Below, piece after piece: positions 1 to 7,857 of a stretch of 49,320 bases of DNA. The notes beneath the pieces were generated by a model. The model ran no database searches and was not told the DNA's origin. It saw only the letters and a list, made by a program, of their open reading frames with translations. This stretch comes from Dunaliella salina (taxonomy: Eukaryota > Chlorophyta > Chlorophyceae > Chlamydomonadales > Dunaliellaceae). Location of the stretch: NCBI GenBank assembly GCA_002284615.2, contig MU070281.1:1-49320 (forward strand). The letters run 5' to 3'. The translations under genes were made by a program, and so were the position numbers. Every line of letters starts with the position of its first letter. Within the stretch, counting starts at the first letter, position 1.

Positions 1-318
1 GTGAAAATGTGCACTTTCAAGGACGAAAGCGTTTGTACAAAAGCGCACTTTGAAATATCAAAGTGCTATCAATGTGCACTTTAAAGTGACTAAAGTGCAC
101 TTTGAGACGTTAAAATAGACACTTTACAGGAATGTCAAAGTGCACATTGAAAAAAGAAAGTGCGCTTCAACAATATTAAAGTGCACTTTGAGAACACATT
201 GCAATAACGAAAGCGCACATTTAGCCAAACGCTTTGACTCCTGAAAGTGCACATTTTCACACTTTCTGAAAGTGCCTCTAAAGTGCCGTGAAAGTGCCGT
301 CAAAGTGTCAGCGCTTAG
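1..318. repeat. Irregular array of AAAGTGCACTTT-like palindromes
   Basis: About a dozen copies of a degenerate motif around AAAGTGCACTTT or its halves (AAAGTGC, GTGCACTTT) are spaced 15-45 bases apart. There is no coding potential. The motif core GTGCAC is self-complementary, so the array reads alike on both strands. The array runs off the left edge, so its full size is unknown. It could be satellite DNA or a cluster of binding sites; nothing here decides. Confidence 0.7.
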
Positions 319-349
319 GGACAGTGTATTTGTAGCAGCCTAAGAATCC

Positions 350-990
350 ATGCCTGGACACAGTGGTTCCTGGAGTGACAGCAGGCATGTCATGTCAGCC
401 TTACCGTTCATCTGCCTCCCCTGGTTGCTGTTCCTAAACCTGTTCAGCTGCTCTCCTCCTTATGCTTTTTTTCCCATCTTGGCATCTTGTCATGCCTGGC
501 ATGCACGATGCATGCCTGGCATGAAAGGGGTACAGTCTTGATGACCATTGTGGACCTAAGTCTCCAGCCCTTCGCATGCAACCTCTCCTTGTTGCCTTCC
601 TCATGCTTGTATCGTCATCTTGACAACTCGTCATCTTCCTTGGCGCACCATGCCTGGTGTACATGATGCATGCCTGGCATGAAAGCATGCATGGTTTTGC
701 AGGTGTCTCTTCAAAGCATGCACTTAGTAGCACATAAATGTGTAAGGTCTGCCATACATGAATTGACAAGCATATGAATGTCGCCTGTCGCATTGTTTGC
801 ATGATTGTAGAACAAGGTTTTCCGTCTTTTGCATAAAGCCTCTCCTTGTCGTCCTCTTCCTCATGTTTGTCACCTTACTTGGCACTTCAGCCCTGGTGTG
901 CGTGATACATGCCAGTCATGAAAGGGTTACTGTCTTGGCAACCTTTGTGGAACTAGGTTTTCAACTAGGTTTTTAGTCCTTCACATGTAC
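350..990. repeat. CATGCCTGGCATG-rich diverged tandem repeats
   Basis: The palindromic element CATGCCTGGCATG and variants recur near 490, 518, 648, 670 and 900. Longer blocks also repeat: the pyrimidine-rich block at about 572-690 (CCTCTCCTTGTTG then CTCATGCTTGT) is repeated at about 830-925, and the block with GTCTTG...TTGTGGA at about 530-555 is repeated at about 930-955. Reading frames through it are short and lack domain matches. I read it as noncoding repeat DNA. Confidence 0.5.
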
Positions 991-1019
991 TCCTTGACGC
1001 GTTTGTACCAGCAGGCAGG

Positions 1020-1068
1020 ATGCTGGACATCTTCAAAATGAATCAGGCCTGGACAAGGAGCAAAACAC
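1020..1068 (+). other. Possible upstream exon of the CW gene
   Basis: An ATG at 1020 opens a short frame that ends at a good donor (AAAACAC followed by GTGAGT, donor at 1069). It lies about 200 bases upstream of the CW exon and would fit as a first coding exon, but its phase does not join the CW frame directly, so another exon or a different start may be needed. Weak support. Confidence 0.25.
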
Positions 1069-1268
1069 GTGAGTTCATGCACATTTTTGCCTTGCACACC
1101 TAAGGCATGCATCAGCACGTGGTCCATGGCTGCCTCTGCTCCTTGTGAGGTGATGTATGCATGCAGGATTGAATTGAGGTTACCACCTGGTAGGCAGGCT
1201 CATGCCTCCCCTTCACACATTCTTTTCTCACACCTTCCCTATCACATCCTATCTCCTTGCTTTTGCAG

Positions 1269-1360
1269 AATTCTATGGGTCGAGTGCAAAAGCTGCGGAA
1301 AATGGAGGATTGTCCCCGCTCATATACCTTAAGATGCAATGAGTTGAGACATTATATAAA
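1269..1360 (+). pseudogene. CW-type zinc finger exon, N-terminal half
   Basis: After an acceptor (TTTTGCAG ending at 1268) the sequence encodes LWVECKSCGKWRIVP, an excellent match to the first half of a CW zinc finger (W-x2-C-x2-C-x-KWR-x2-P). CW domains bind histone H3 lysine-4 methyl marks in nuclear chromatin proteins. In the same frame a TAA (1330-1332) follows HIP. If the TAA is a mutated Gln codon, the spacing from VP to the Trp of the next exon is about ten residues, as in normal CW domains. No good GT donor in the right phase is visible, so the exact exon end is unclear. The third frame is open further, to about 1367, but carries no recognisable domain. Confidence 0.65.
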
Positions 1361-1476
1361 AGATAAGGTACTTTTGACGGTTACCTAAGAAATTGCTCTG
1401 TGTAGATGGAAGCTAAAAGTGTGTGATTTGATGTTCATGTTTTGTTTGTGTAGATGGACATGTTCGATGCGTGGAG

Positions 1477-2660
1477 GATGAGGAACTGCCTTTCTCTGAG
1501 CATTTTAAGTACTTAGGCATGTTTTGTGAAACTAAATCTGAACAAAGCTGCAGAGGAGGCTATCAAGCCTTGCCTGGCAAGCATGACCAGAATACGTACT
1601 TTTATTCAACAACATGGTCTCTCTCATCGTNTACATGCGTACCTCTGGTTATTCAAAACTTATGTCATCCCAGCCNGCATGTACGCTTCTCAGATTTGGG
1701 CCACTTCCTATCTGCAACAGGGCCAAGAGATGGAGAATTGTATTCAAAAGTGGCTCTTACGATTTTTACGCACCATACTTGGGGTCAGGAATTCTACACC
1801 TTCATGGAGTGTGTTACGGGAATGTGGCTTGGAACCCATGCAATTGAATTGGCTNCGAGCATGTGCACGCNTTTACAACAATCTCATTTTTTGTAACAGC
1901 CCTCTCCTTCGTAAGGTTTTTCAGGCAGACATTTCACTCAGCCAATTCCATCCTGCATGCTGGATTTCTCATCTCTTGCTTGGTACACAAGGTCTTAGGC
2001 ATACTCCATCTTACCATCATCATATTCTCAATGGNAGTCCTCTGAATCTGAGTCAACTTGTTGTAGATCTTNGGAAACGTCATTTGGCATTTTGGCAGCA
2101 ACCCTTTTTTACTGCACGTCAGCCGCGANAACCTGAGACGAACAGTAAAACGTTCACTTACCATCATTGGTGTGCCCTTCCACAACGTGACGCTCATGCT
2201 ACCTTCTCCCCATGTCGCCTGCCTAAGTACTTCCATTTGGATCTACCCACACNTATTTTACACAGTGTTGCCCGCTTTCGGTTACGTGTTCATCTTTTGA
2301 GGATTGAGCTCAACTACTGGAATGAAGATATTGATCCTAAGTGCGATCTGTGTGATGCTAATGATGACGCTCAGGATGAACAACATGTGCTATTTAAGTG
2401 TACTCACCCTCATGTTTGCAACCTTAGAAGGAAATATGCATCTTTGTTTAATGGACATGCCCTTTCCCTCTCAACTCCGGAGTCGCAAGCGGCACCGTTC
2501 CTGCATGCATCTCACCATGTTCCACCGCATGCCATGCGTTCTTTTTTGAATCAAAACAATAATACACTTTATCCTTTCCTGCATGAACTCCTACTTTTTT
2601 ATGAACAGGCTAGCAGTCAGTCGGTTTGAATGGAGGCCTTTTTTCCTCTGTAACTGTAAC
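1477..2660 (+). mobile_element. 5'-truncated L1-like LINE (copy 1) with 16-bp target duplication
   Basis: The element carries the C-terminal part of a LINE ORF2 protein: the region after the reverse transcriptase and the terminal zinc finger. It is flanked by a perfect 16-bp direct repeat, TGTTCGATGCGTGGAG (1461-1476 and 2661-2676), which defines it as a retrotransposed insertion of 1184 bp. The 3' end is the family hairpin (GCAGTCAGTCGG...TTTGAATGGAGGCC) with a short TGTAACTGTAAC tail. The 5' end is truncated within ORF2, as is usual for target-primed reverse transcription. Confidence 0.9.
1526..2629 (+). pseudogene. LINE ORF2 C-terminal fragment with zf-RVT
   Basis: The frame encodes about 367 residues (several N bases), parallel to copy 2 at 7858-9441. 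Recognisable blocks are NLNKAAEEAIKPC, WLFKTYVIPA, GVRNSTPSWSVLRECG and the zinc finger CDLCDANDDAQDEQHVLFKC (C-x2-C...H-x4-C). The preceding piece FKYLGMFC (about 1500-1525) lies in a different frame because of a 4-5 base deletion near 1520-1530 relative to copy 2. The frame ends at TGA 2627-2629, inside the 3' hairpin. No polymerase motif is present, so it is inactive. Confidence 0.85.
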
Positions 2661-2849
2661 TGTTCGATGCGTGGAGACAGTCTGATCTGTCATGAAGATG
2701 GAGCAGATGAACTTGAAGAGCATGACAGGTACGCTCTATTGGTACGGCAATATGGACTTGCTTACCCCTGCGCAGATGAGCCCCATACATATAAATTGTG
2801 TTCTATTTGCAGCATTTCGTGCATTTCCTTGCCTCTTACATTTTTGGTA

Positions 2850-3400
2850 TACCTCTTGCCAGGAGGCAGGAAAAAGCGTGACTTTTGGAGCTCACGGGTC
2901 AATCCAATGAAGAATTGTACATTTGGAAACCTGGGATCATGGGCTATCAATCGGTGTATGTATGGGACTGATCAGAGAAGGTCAGTGTGAGTGAATAGTT
3001 AAAGGAGGTCTAGACTTGTTAGCACCTCCCCTCCAAAATTTATCTGGACCACTTCTAGAGAATTCGAGAGACACCATTGGATTCCTGAGCTCGAGAACTG
3101 TCAATTGGCTTCCTTTTTGGGTAAATTGAGTACAAGAAGGATCCTGTGTGCATGGCTGGGAGTCAGCGCCATGCACATAAGCACATGCGACAATCCAGTT
3201 TAAATTTCGAGGATGGTGACATTGTGTGATGTGATTATATACATGGTCAAGTCAGAAGGGCAGTTAGAGGACTTGCAAGCCAGTTGTGGGTGCCTGGAAT
3301 GGCAGGAATGCATGGGCGTCCGCTGCTCAATTTTTTTCCCATGCCTCTGCTGCAACTCGCTTTTATATATCTGGCATGGTATACACTACTCTTTTTTCTC
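2850..3400 (-). repeat. Dispersed repeat, inverted copy of 22745-23310
   Basis: Reverse-complemented, this stretch aligns with 22745-23310. Shared blocks include CCCAGCCATGCACACAG, TTGACAG(T/C)TCTC(G/A)AGCTCAGGAA, the AGAAGTGG(T/C)(T/C)CAG block, the ACCAAT(C/T)AATAG-like block, and the CCAGGCACCCACAACT block. Identity by eye is moderate (old copies). No coding capacity is seen. It lies in the intron downstream of the CW exon. Confidence 0.6.
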
Positions 3401-3629
3401 CTGCCTCTTGCTTATGCTCGTCATTTCTTACACACACCCTTTTTTTGGCAGCATATCCTCATTGCCAGCTAGGAGGGTCAACAAGACTTCAATTCAGACA
3501 TGCATAAGACCTCGCCAACATCGGTAAGAACACAAACTGATTGCTCGCTTCATTGCTTTTGTTCCTGACATGAATTGAATTTAAGATAGTACCCTTGTCT
3601 TAATTGTTCTGCCTGAAGGAATAAGTAAC

Positions 3630-5101
3630 AGGGTTTTTAGGGTTTACAGGAAAATAAGGCCATCAGTCAAAACGCATGACTGCTAGGCCTGTCAATGAAA
3701 AAACAACAATTCAATGAAAAGGATAAAGAACTGAAGTTGGTAAGAGGAAGGAAGGAAGAAGACAGTAGTTTTCAATTAAAAAGTGCAAAGGTAAGGAAGG
3801 CAAACAAATCCTTAGCCTCGATGTTTGTGCAAGAGTCTCACTTGACAAGGATGTTTCTTAGGTTGGTAATTTGATCCTTGGTGCTCTTGATATCCTGATC
3901 CATACGCTTGTCAAATAATTCAATGACACGTTGCCAGTCAACGTCGTCGCCTTCAATAGAGATATTTTGACACTGGCTGGTACAAGTTGTCTTTTGGTTC
4001 ATATTTATGTCTGCCATAGGAGTATCATCAAAGTGGGTAGAAGATGAACCATGTAATGCTTTTTTGATGTGTGAGCCTTTCATAGTGTTGCCGTAACGAT
4101 TAGCTTGCATTTTGATGAGGCTCAAAAATATACTTGTAAGGCCAAGGAAAACGTGTTTGGTCTGATCAGGTGTGTGATTGGCAGCGTGAGGAGACCTGTT
4201 GTTGTTGCTGTGGTCATCAAGAAAAGGAATAACCGCATTGATATGTGCTTTGATGACATAGTTGCAAAGATGAGCTGGTGTTTGATAATTTAGGCCTCCG
4301 GTGCCATTTTGCAATGAAGGTTGAAATGGAAAGTGTAGCCAGACTGGGTACATATATGCGGGCGCGTCGGTGTTTTTGGGATCCAGGGTGCTCTGTCTGT
4401 CTGCATATGACAGATAAATCGCCGTTCCATTCGGGGCAACGTGGGACTTCATCCCGTTCAAGGAGGGCTCTGTGGAGAGAACTAGTTGTATGTAAGAATT
4501 TATGATGTTCAAGCTCCTCTCCCGTTGTATCGTGAATTTTGTTCGTTGCCTCTGAACTTTCCAAGCTTGTGGCACCCTATTTCGTACATCGTTCAGGAAG
4601 GAATTGGAAGCCGAAACTCCAGCTCATCCTCTGTTCCCGACAGCAATGCGGTAAACACTTCGGTTTGGTTTATGGAAAGAAATGTATTTGTCAGTCCCAA
4701 GAGTGTCCAAAATGATGGTCGGCGATGCATTGTCCCAAGCCACTACAACAACGTTGCCAGTGATGTTGTCATTGCGTGTGGCATCTATTAAAGTATCTTG
4801 TTGCCACTTAAGGGNCACGTCATGGTTGGAATATGGTAAAGAATTGTATGAACCAAAGTCATTTAAGACAGATTTGTCATATGTCAACAAATGTACAATA
4901 CCTTCCAATTCAGTCACACGTCCGTTTGCACGCAAAACCTTTCGGGCAAGGTTTTAATTCACGGAAGTAAGAGTGTGAAGTTGGAGTTTGCGACTGGTGG
5001 GTGCCATGTACTGTTACTTAGTCAAGGCTATCTAAACATGTTCAAGTCTTCAATTTTGATTCTTCCTCCCTCCTTTCATCCTTCCTTCCATTTTTTTTTT
5101 T
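3630..5101 (-). mobile_element. Half-LINE element, copy A (ORF protein + LINE 3' end, no RT)
   Basis: On the minus strand the order is: an A-rich, GGAAGG-containing leader (from 5101), an ORF for an unknown protein (about 5012-3838), a 3' UTR, then the LINE hairpin (GGCCTAGCAGTCATGCG...GACTGATGGCC) and a TGTAAACCC-type tail (about 3630-3660). A 14-bp duplication, AAGGAATAAG(T/C)AAC, flanks it (3616-3629 and 5102-5115, one mismatch). Over its whole length it matches copy B at 40310-42449 apart from the MITE in B. No reverse transcriptase is present. It presumably moves in trans using a LINE that recognises the same 3' end. It sits in an intron of the CW gene. Confidence 0.8.
3838..5014 (-). 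pseudogene. Conserved unknown protein of half-LINE copy A
   Basis: The frame starts at ATG near 5014 (MAPTSRKLQLHTL) and ends at TGA 3838-3840. It is one frame throughout, broken by a TAA where copy B has CAG, and by a TGA (4624-4626) where copy B has AGA. Blocks conserved with copy B: GNVVVVA, LDTLGTDK, HKPNRSVYR, VPQAWKVQRQRT, VAPNGT, YPVWLHFPF, NGTGGLN and FLGLTS. The N-terminal 50 residues look like a coiled coil. I do not recognise the family. The rest of the protein is hydrophilic, with no membrane segment or signal peptide. Confidence 0.65.
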
Positions 5102-5115
5102 AAGGAATAAGCAAC

Positions 5116-5369
5116 CTAGACACACTGTAACTTCTGGTATTGTAAAATTCCCTGATTTTTAAACTGCTTTGCCATGGTATTTTGGTGCCCTCACCATCGG
5201 CAGTTAAAATGAAAGCTGTTTTGCTATCTCGAAATAGGACAGTTTGTTTTAACTACTCTGTTGCTTCTTGTTTTGACAGCAAATTAGACTGCCATTGTAT
5301 TCTTGCATGAAAGAACAATAATCTGAGTACTAAGTCAGAATTCCCTGTTTCAAAAATTGCATTTTGCAG
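5116..5369 (+). other. Intron sequence of the CW gene
   Basis: AT-rich sequence between the target duplication of the half-LINE and the next candidate exon. It ends in a pyrimidine-rich stretch and TTTTGCAG. No other feature seen. Confidence 0.4.
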
Positions 5370-5429
5370 TCGGCCCTTATCACGTTCTGTGCGAGAACGG
5401 AGAAGAAGAGCAGATACTACACATGACAG
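5370..5429 (+). CDS. Candidate exon of the CW gene (basic, Arg-rich)
   Basis: A 60-base segment lies between an acceptor (ATTTTGCAG) and a donor (CATGACAG then GTAGGA). Its length and phase fit the CW exon, which ends two bases into a codon: joined in phase it reads RPLSRSVRERRRRADTTHD, and again leaves two bases for the next exon at 5714, which also stays open in that phase. The exon end CATGACAG|GT is identical to that of the CW exon, so an old exon duplication is possible. Function beyond a basic linker cannot be said. Confidence 0.45.
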
Positions 5430-5713
5430 GTAGGATTCGTTGGAACATTAATGCCGATGCATTGCAATGCCTGCTCCATTACATTTGCATTAAAGACATG
5501 TTCTTTGATTGCAAGCATAAAGATGGAAATTATAATGCATACTTCTATTCCTTTCAACGTTTCCTCCATACCTGCAAAATGGACTTATTCCTCTTGCAAG
5601 GTTCAGGACGTATTCCTCTTGCAAGGTTCAGTTCTATTCCAGGGGTTTTAACTAATATAGCAATGACACCCTGCTTTTTTTTTGGTTCCCAGATCAACTC
5701 ACACTACTTACAG

Positions 5714-5802
5714 GCACAAAGGAAAAATGTGTTGCCTGCTACCTCTTGCCATTGGTCCTCCAGCCCCTTTTCCACCGTTTCATTTGTTCCACCAACAGCC
5801 AC

Positions 5803-5835
<33 letters not shown>

Positions 5836-5997
5836 GAGTACATCAAGATCAGCAGCAACAGCCGCAGCAGCCTCCAGGACTTCCAAGCCCGTCATGCCAA
5901 ATGCCCGCTACCACGTTCACGGAGGGCTCCTGCGCAGCTGTGCGAATGCTCTCGGAATATATGCTCGCTGAGTCCCCCCTTGATGCATGTCGTTGTT
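5714..5997 (+). pseudogene. Poly-Gln/Pro exon of the CW gene with a TAG in the Gln run
   Basis: Following the acceptor ACTTACAG (5713), the phase predicted from the previous exon reads AIGPPAPFPPFHLFHQQPQQQQ in part, then TAG (5814-5816), then QQQQQQRVHQDQQQQPQQ and PPGLPSPSCQMPATTF, ending at TAG 5995-5997 after SPLDACRC. The agreement of phase and composition supports a real exon. The TAG stands exactly where CAG is expected, so it looks like a C-to-T nonsense mutation. Poly-Gln/Pro regions are typical of transcription and chromatin cofactors, which fits a CW protein. Confidence 0.55.
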
Positions 5998-6009
5998 AGC
6001 TTCCTTGGC

Positions 6010-6460
6010 ACAAAGCTGAACATGCTCCGCTCAAGTAGCACAGCACCTGCTACAAGCAGGTGCCTACTTGTGTCACTGTTTATCTGGCCCTGCAGCTCTT
6101 CAGACTAGTGCACAGCAGCTTGCTGGGCAAGTTGTTGCAACATCCTGGGCAACAGTGTGCTTCCCTTACCTCCATTCACTCAAAGCTAGCCGGGTGCCAC
6201 CAGCATCTTTGGTATGCAGGCAGCAAAGCCATCAGTCATTTCAACAGTCAGCCCCTTCCTCCCCTAACCCTTGTGGAGTCCCTGCTTGTCTCCCCTCTTC
6301 GGCCTATGCGTGCTATGGTGATCTGCAAGTCACCCACAACACACATACGCCCCAATGGCACGTTCACTCGTGCTCTGCGAGGCCATGTCGTCGCACTCCC
6401 AAACCCTCCAGGTGGTGCCCTCTCAGCATGCTTCCCACAGCCTCTGGACAGCATAACTGA
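6010..6460 (+). CDS. Ser/Gln-rich open segment, possible further exon
   Basis: An open frame ending at TGA 6458-6460 encodes a Cys-, Ser-, Gln- and Pro-rich stretch (SAQVAQHLLQAGAYLCHC, then QQSHQSFQQSAPSSPNPCG). The composition resembles the preceding poly-Gln exon, so it may be a continuation of the same gene after an intron, but splice sites are not clear. It could also be low-complexity noncoding DNA. Confidence 0.3.
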
Positions 6461-6788
6461 AATCATCCAGCTAACCACAGCATGCAAAAAACTTCTTTGC
6501 TTATTTCCTCCTACCCATGCCGTGCTAAGGCTTACAATGTTTTTCCTTCATACTTTGTTTATTCTCCGCTGTTTTGTTCTTTGAAAGTGATTGTTTATAG
6601 TGATGTACATTTGCTTGACATCCTTACATCAACTTTGCTCTTGTAATTTTTTTCAGGGGTTCCCTCCGCTTCTAGAAGGGTTGCTGCACATATCTGCCTA
6701 CTTGTATTTGATTTATTCTTCAAACACAGGTATGCTCATTGTATGCCTCCACTGTGCTGCAAACACAATATGTTATCTACACGAATAA

Positions 6789-7190
6789 ATGGATGTCACG
6801 CTTCTCTCCACCAAAGCTATGCTGGTGCACATTGCACACAACCTTGATGGCGTTCGTGAAGCTTCACAACACAGCCCAGCCCTCCATGTCTGCGAACGCC
6901 ATGTTGCTGCATGGGCACGCCACCTTATAGCCATGCGGCGCGATGTCACTAGCATGCACGCAGCTGTACTCGGTGGTTCCCCGCTCCTGCATGCAGCTGG
7001 ATGGTGTGCCTGAGCAGCTAGTGCAAGGAGCAGTGTTTGCAACAAATGATGCCGAGGTACGAGACATGGCAGCGGCGTTCCACATCCAACAATCTGGCTA
7101 CACAGAAACAAGAGCCAGTTCGACCATTAATGCAGCCGTAGCAGCAGCAGCCATGGGAGTTCCCTTTACGGATCCTAATGAGACAAGTTG
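6789..7190 (+). CDS. Unrecognised coding-like segment next to the gypsy 5' LTR
   Basis: Two overlapping frames look coding: 6789-7013 (helical, AMLVHIAHNLDGVREASQH) and the part of the 6931-7281 frame around LDGVPEQLVQGAVFATNDAE and VRDMAAAFHIQQSGYTE. The second stays protein-like until about NAAVAAAAMGVPFTDPNE (7185) and then becomes low-complexity. They may be two pieces of one gene shifted by an indel near 6960, possibly the end of the CW gene. The gypsy element begins 95 bases downstream. No family recognised. Confidence 0.35.
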
Positions 7191-7284
7191 CTCTTTTTTC
7201 TTTAAACTATTCATTTTTGCTTGTGTAATGCCCTGGGCACGAACCTCATTCTTTGATTACCATGGAGATCTGCTTAATTAAATG

Positions 7285-7561
7285 TGTAACAATTCAGGAG
7301 TGATTCTGAATTGTAACTCAATTTGGGTCACACCTTTGACCAGCTAAGTAACCGCAAGGGAATTATCCCCGGACAGATTGCAGGGCGGGACACTTCTAAA
7401 TTATATAGAAAACTTCATCCGCCGGAGAGTCTGACGTGAGCACGCGCGAGTGGGGCGCGCCATTGCATCTTCTTTGCACACGCGCACTTAAAACACACTC
7501 CAGGTATGTCCTAGCGGCTTCTCTCTCTTACGCTCATCCGCTACTAGCACACTGCCTGTTA
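7285..7561 (+). repeat. 5' LTR of the gypsy element
   Basis: It starts TGTAACAATTC. The first 120 bases or so match 15000-15119 with about one difference, after which the copies diverge; a weaker match resumes at AGAGTCTGAC (about 7426 and 15230), where the 3' copy has about 90 extra bases. The end is inferred from the primer-binding site that follows. The LTR does not end in a clear CA. Confidence 0.75.
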
Positions 7562-7564
7562 TAT

Positions 7565-7581
7565 TTGGCACCGAAGCCACC
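7565..7581 (+). promoter_or_regulatory. Probable tRNA primer-binding site of the gypsy element
   Basis: TTGGCACCGAAGCCACC follows the 5' LTR. A TGG start complementary to a tRNA CCA end is the usual form. The TRIM element at 15444-16078 has a near-identical TTGGTAGCGAAGCCACC at the matching place, which supports both assignments. Confidence 0.6.
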
Positions 7582-7857
7582 AATTCTTGGGGCCTTTGCT
7601 TTCACTGGGCCCAACACCACACGAACACGACTAACATCACGTTTGTCCGCAAGGGGCGCTCTTTGCGTTCCGCTCTCCCACCCTGCACGTTTGAGCGCGC
7701 CAGCTCATCGTGAAGCCGTGACTTTTGTTGCGCATTACCTTGCTGCTCTCGGGCAACTCCTTGTGTCGCAGCCTGCCTGCACACACAATGCTACCCCATC
7801 TTCGATTCGACTCCGAAACGGGCTCCCTTCTCACTTCTTCTGCCCTGCACGGCGCAG

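Larger units (their letters stand above)
1454..2728 (+). pseudogene. CW zinc finger exon, C-terminal half, split by a LINE
   Basis: After a TGTGTAG acceptor (1453) this exon begins A-TGG-ACA-TGT, encoding WTCSMRGDSLICHEDGADE, the W-x-C ... C second half of a CW finger. It ends at a GT donor (CATGACAG, then GTACGC at 2729). A LINE fragment fills 1477-2660. Removing it and one copy of the 16-bp duplication gives a 75-base exon of one continuous frame, a strong sign that the insertion hit a functional exon. With the insertion present the CW domain cannot be made. The gene appears to continue at 5370 and 5714 in matching phase. Confidence 0.65.

Noticed and set aside
5814..5816. Reassignment of TAG/TAA to glutamine (as in some ulvophyte algae)
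   Set aside because: TAG and TAA stand at Gln positions in several damaged genes, but the long intact frames (gypsy pol of about 700 codons, LINE copy 2 of 527, sulfotransferase of 296) contain no in-frame TAA or TAG and use CAA/CAG for Gln. A standard code with C-to-T mutations explains the data.
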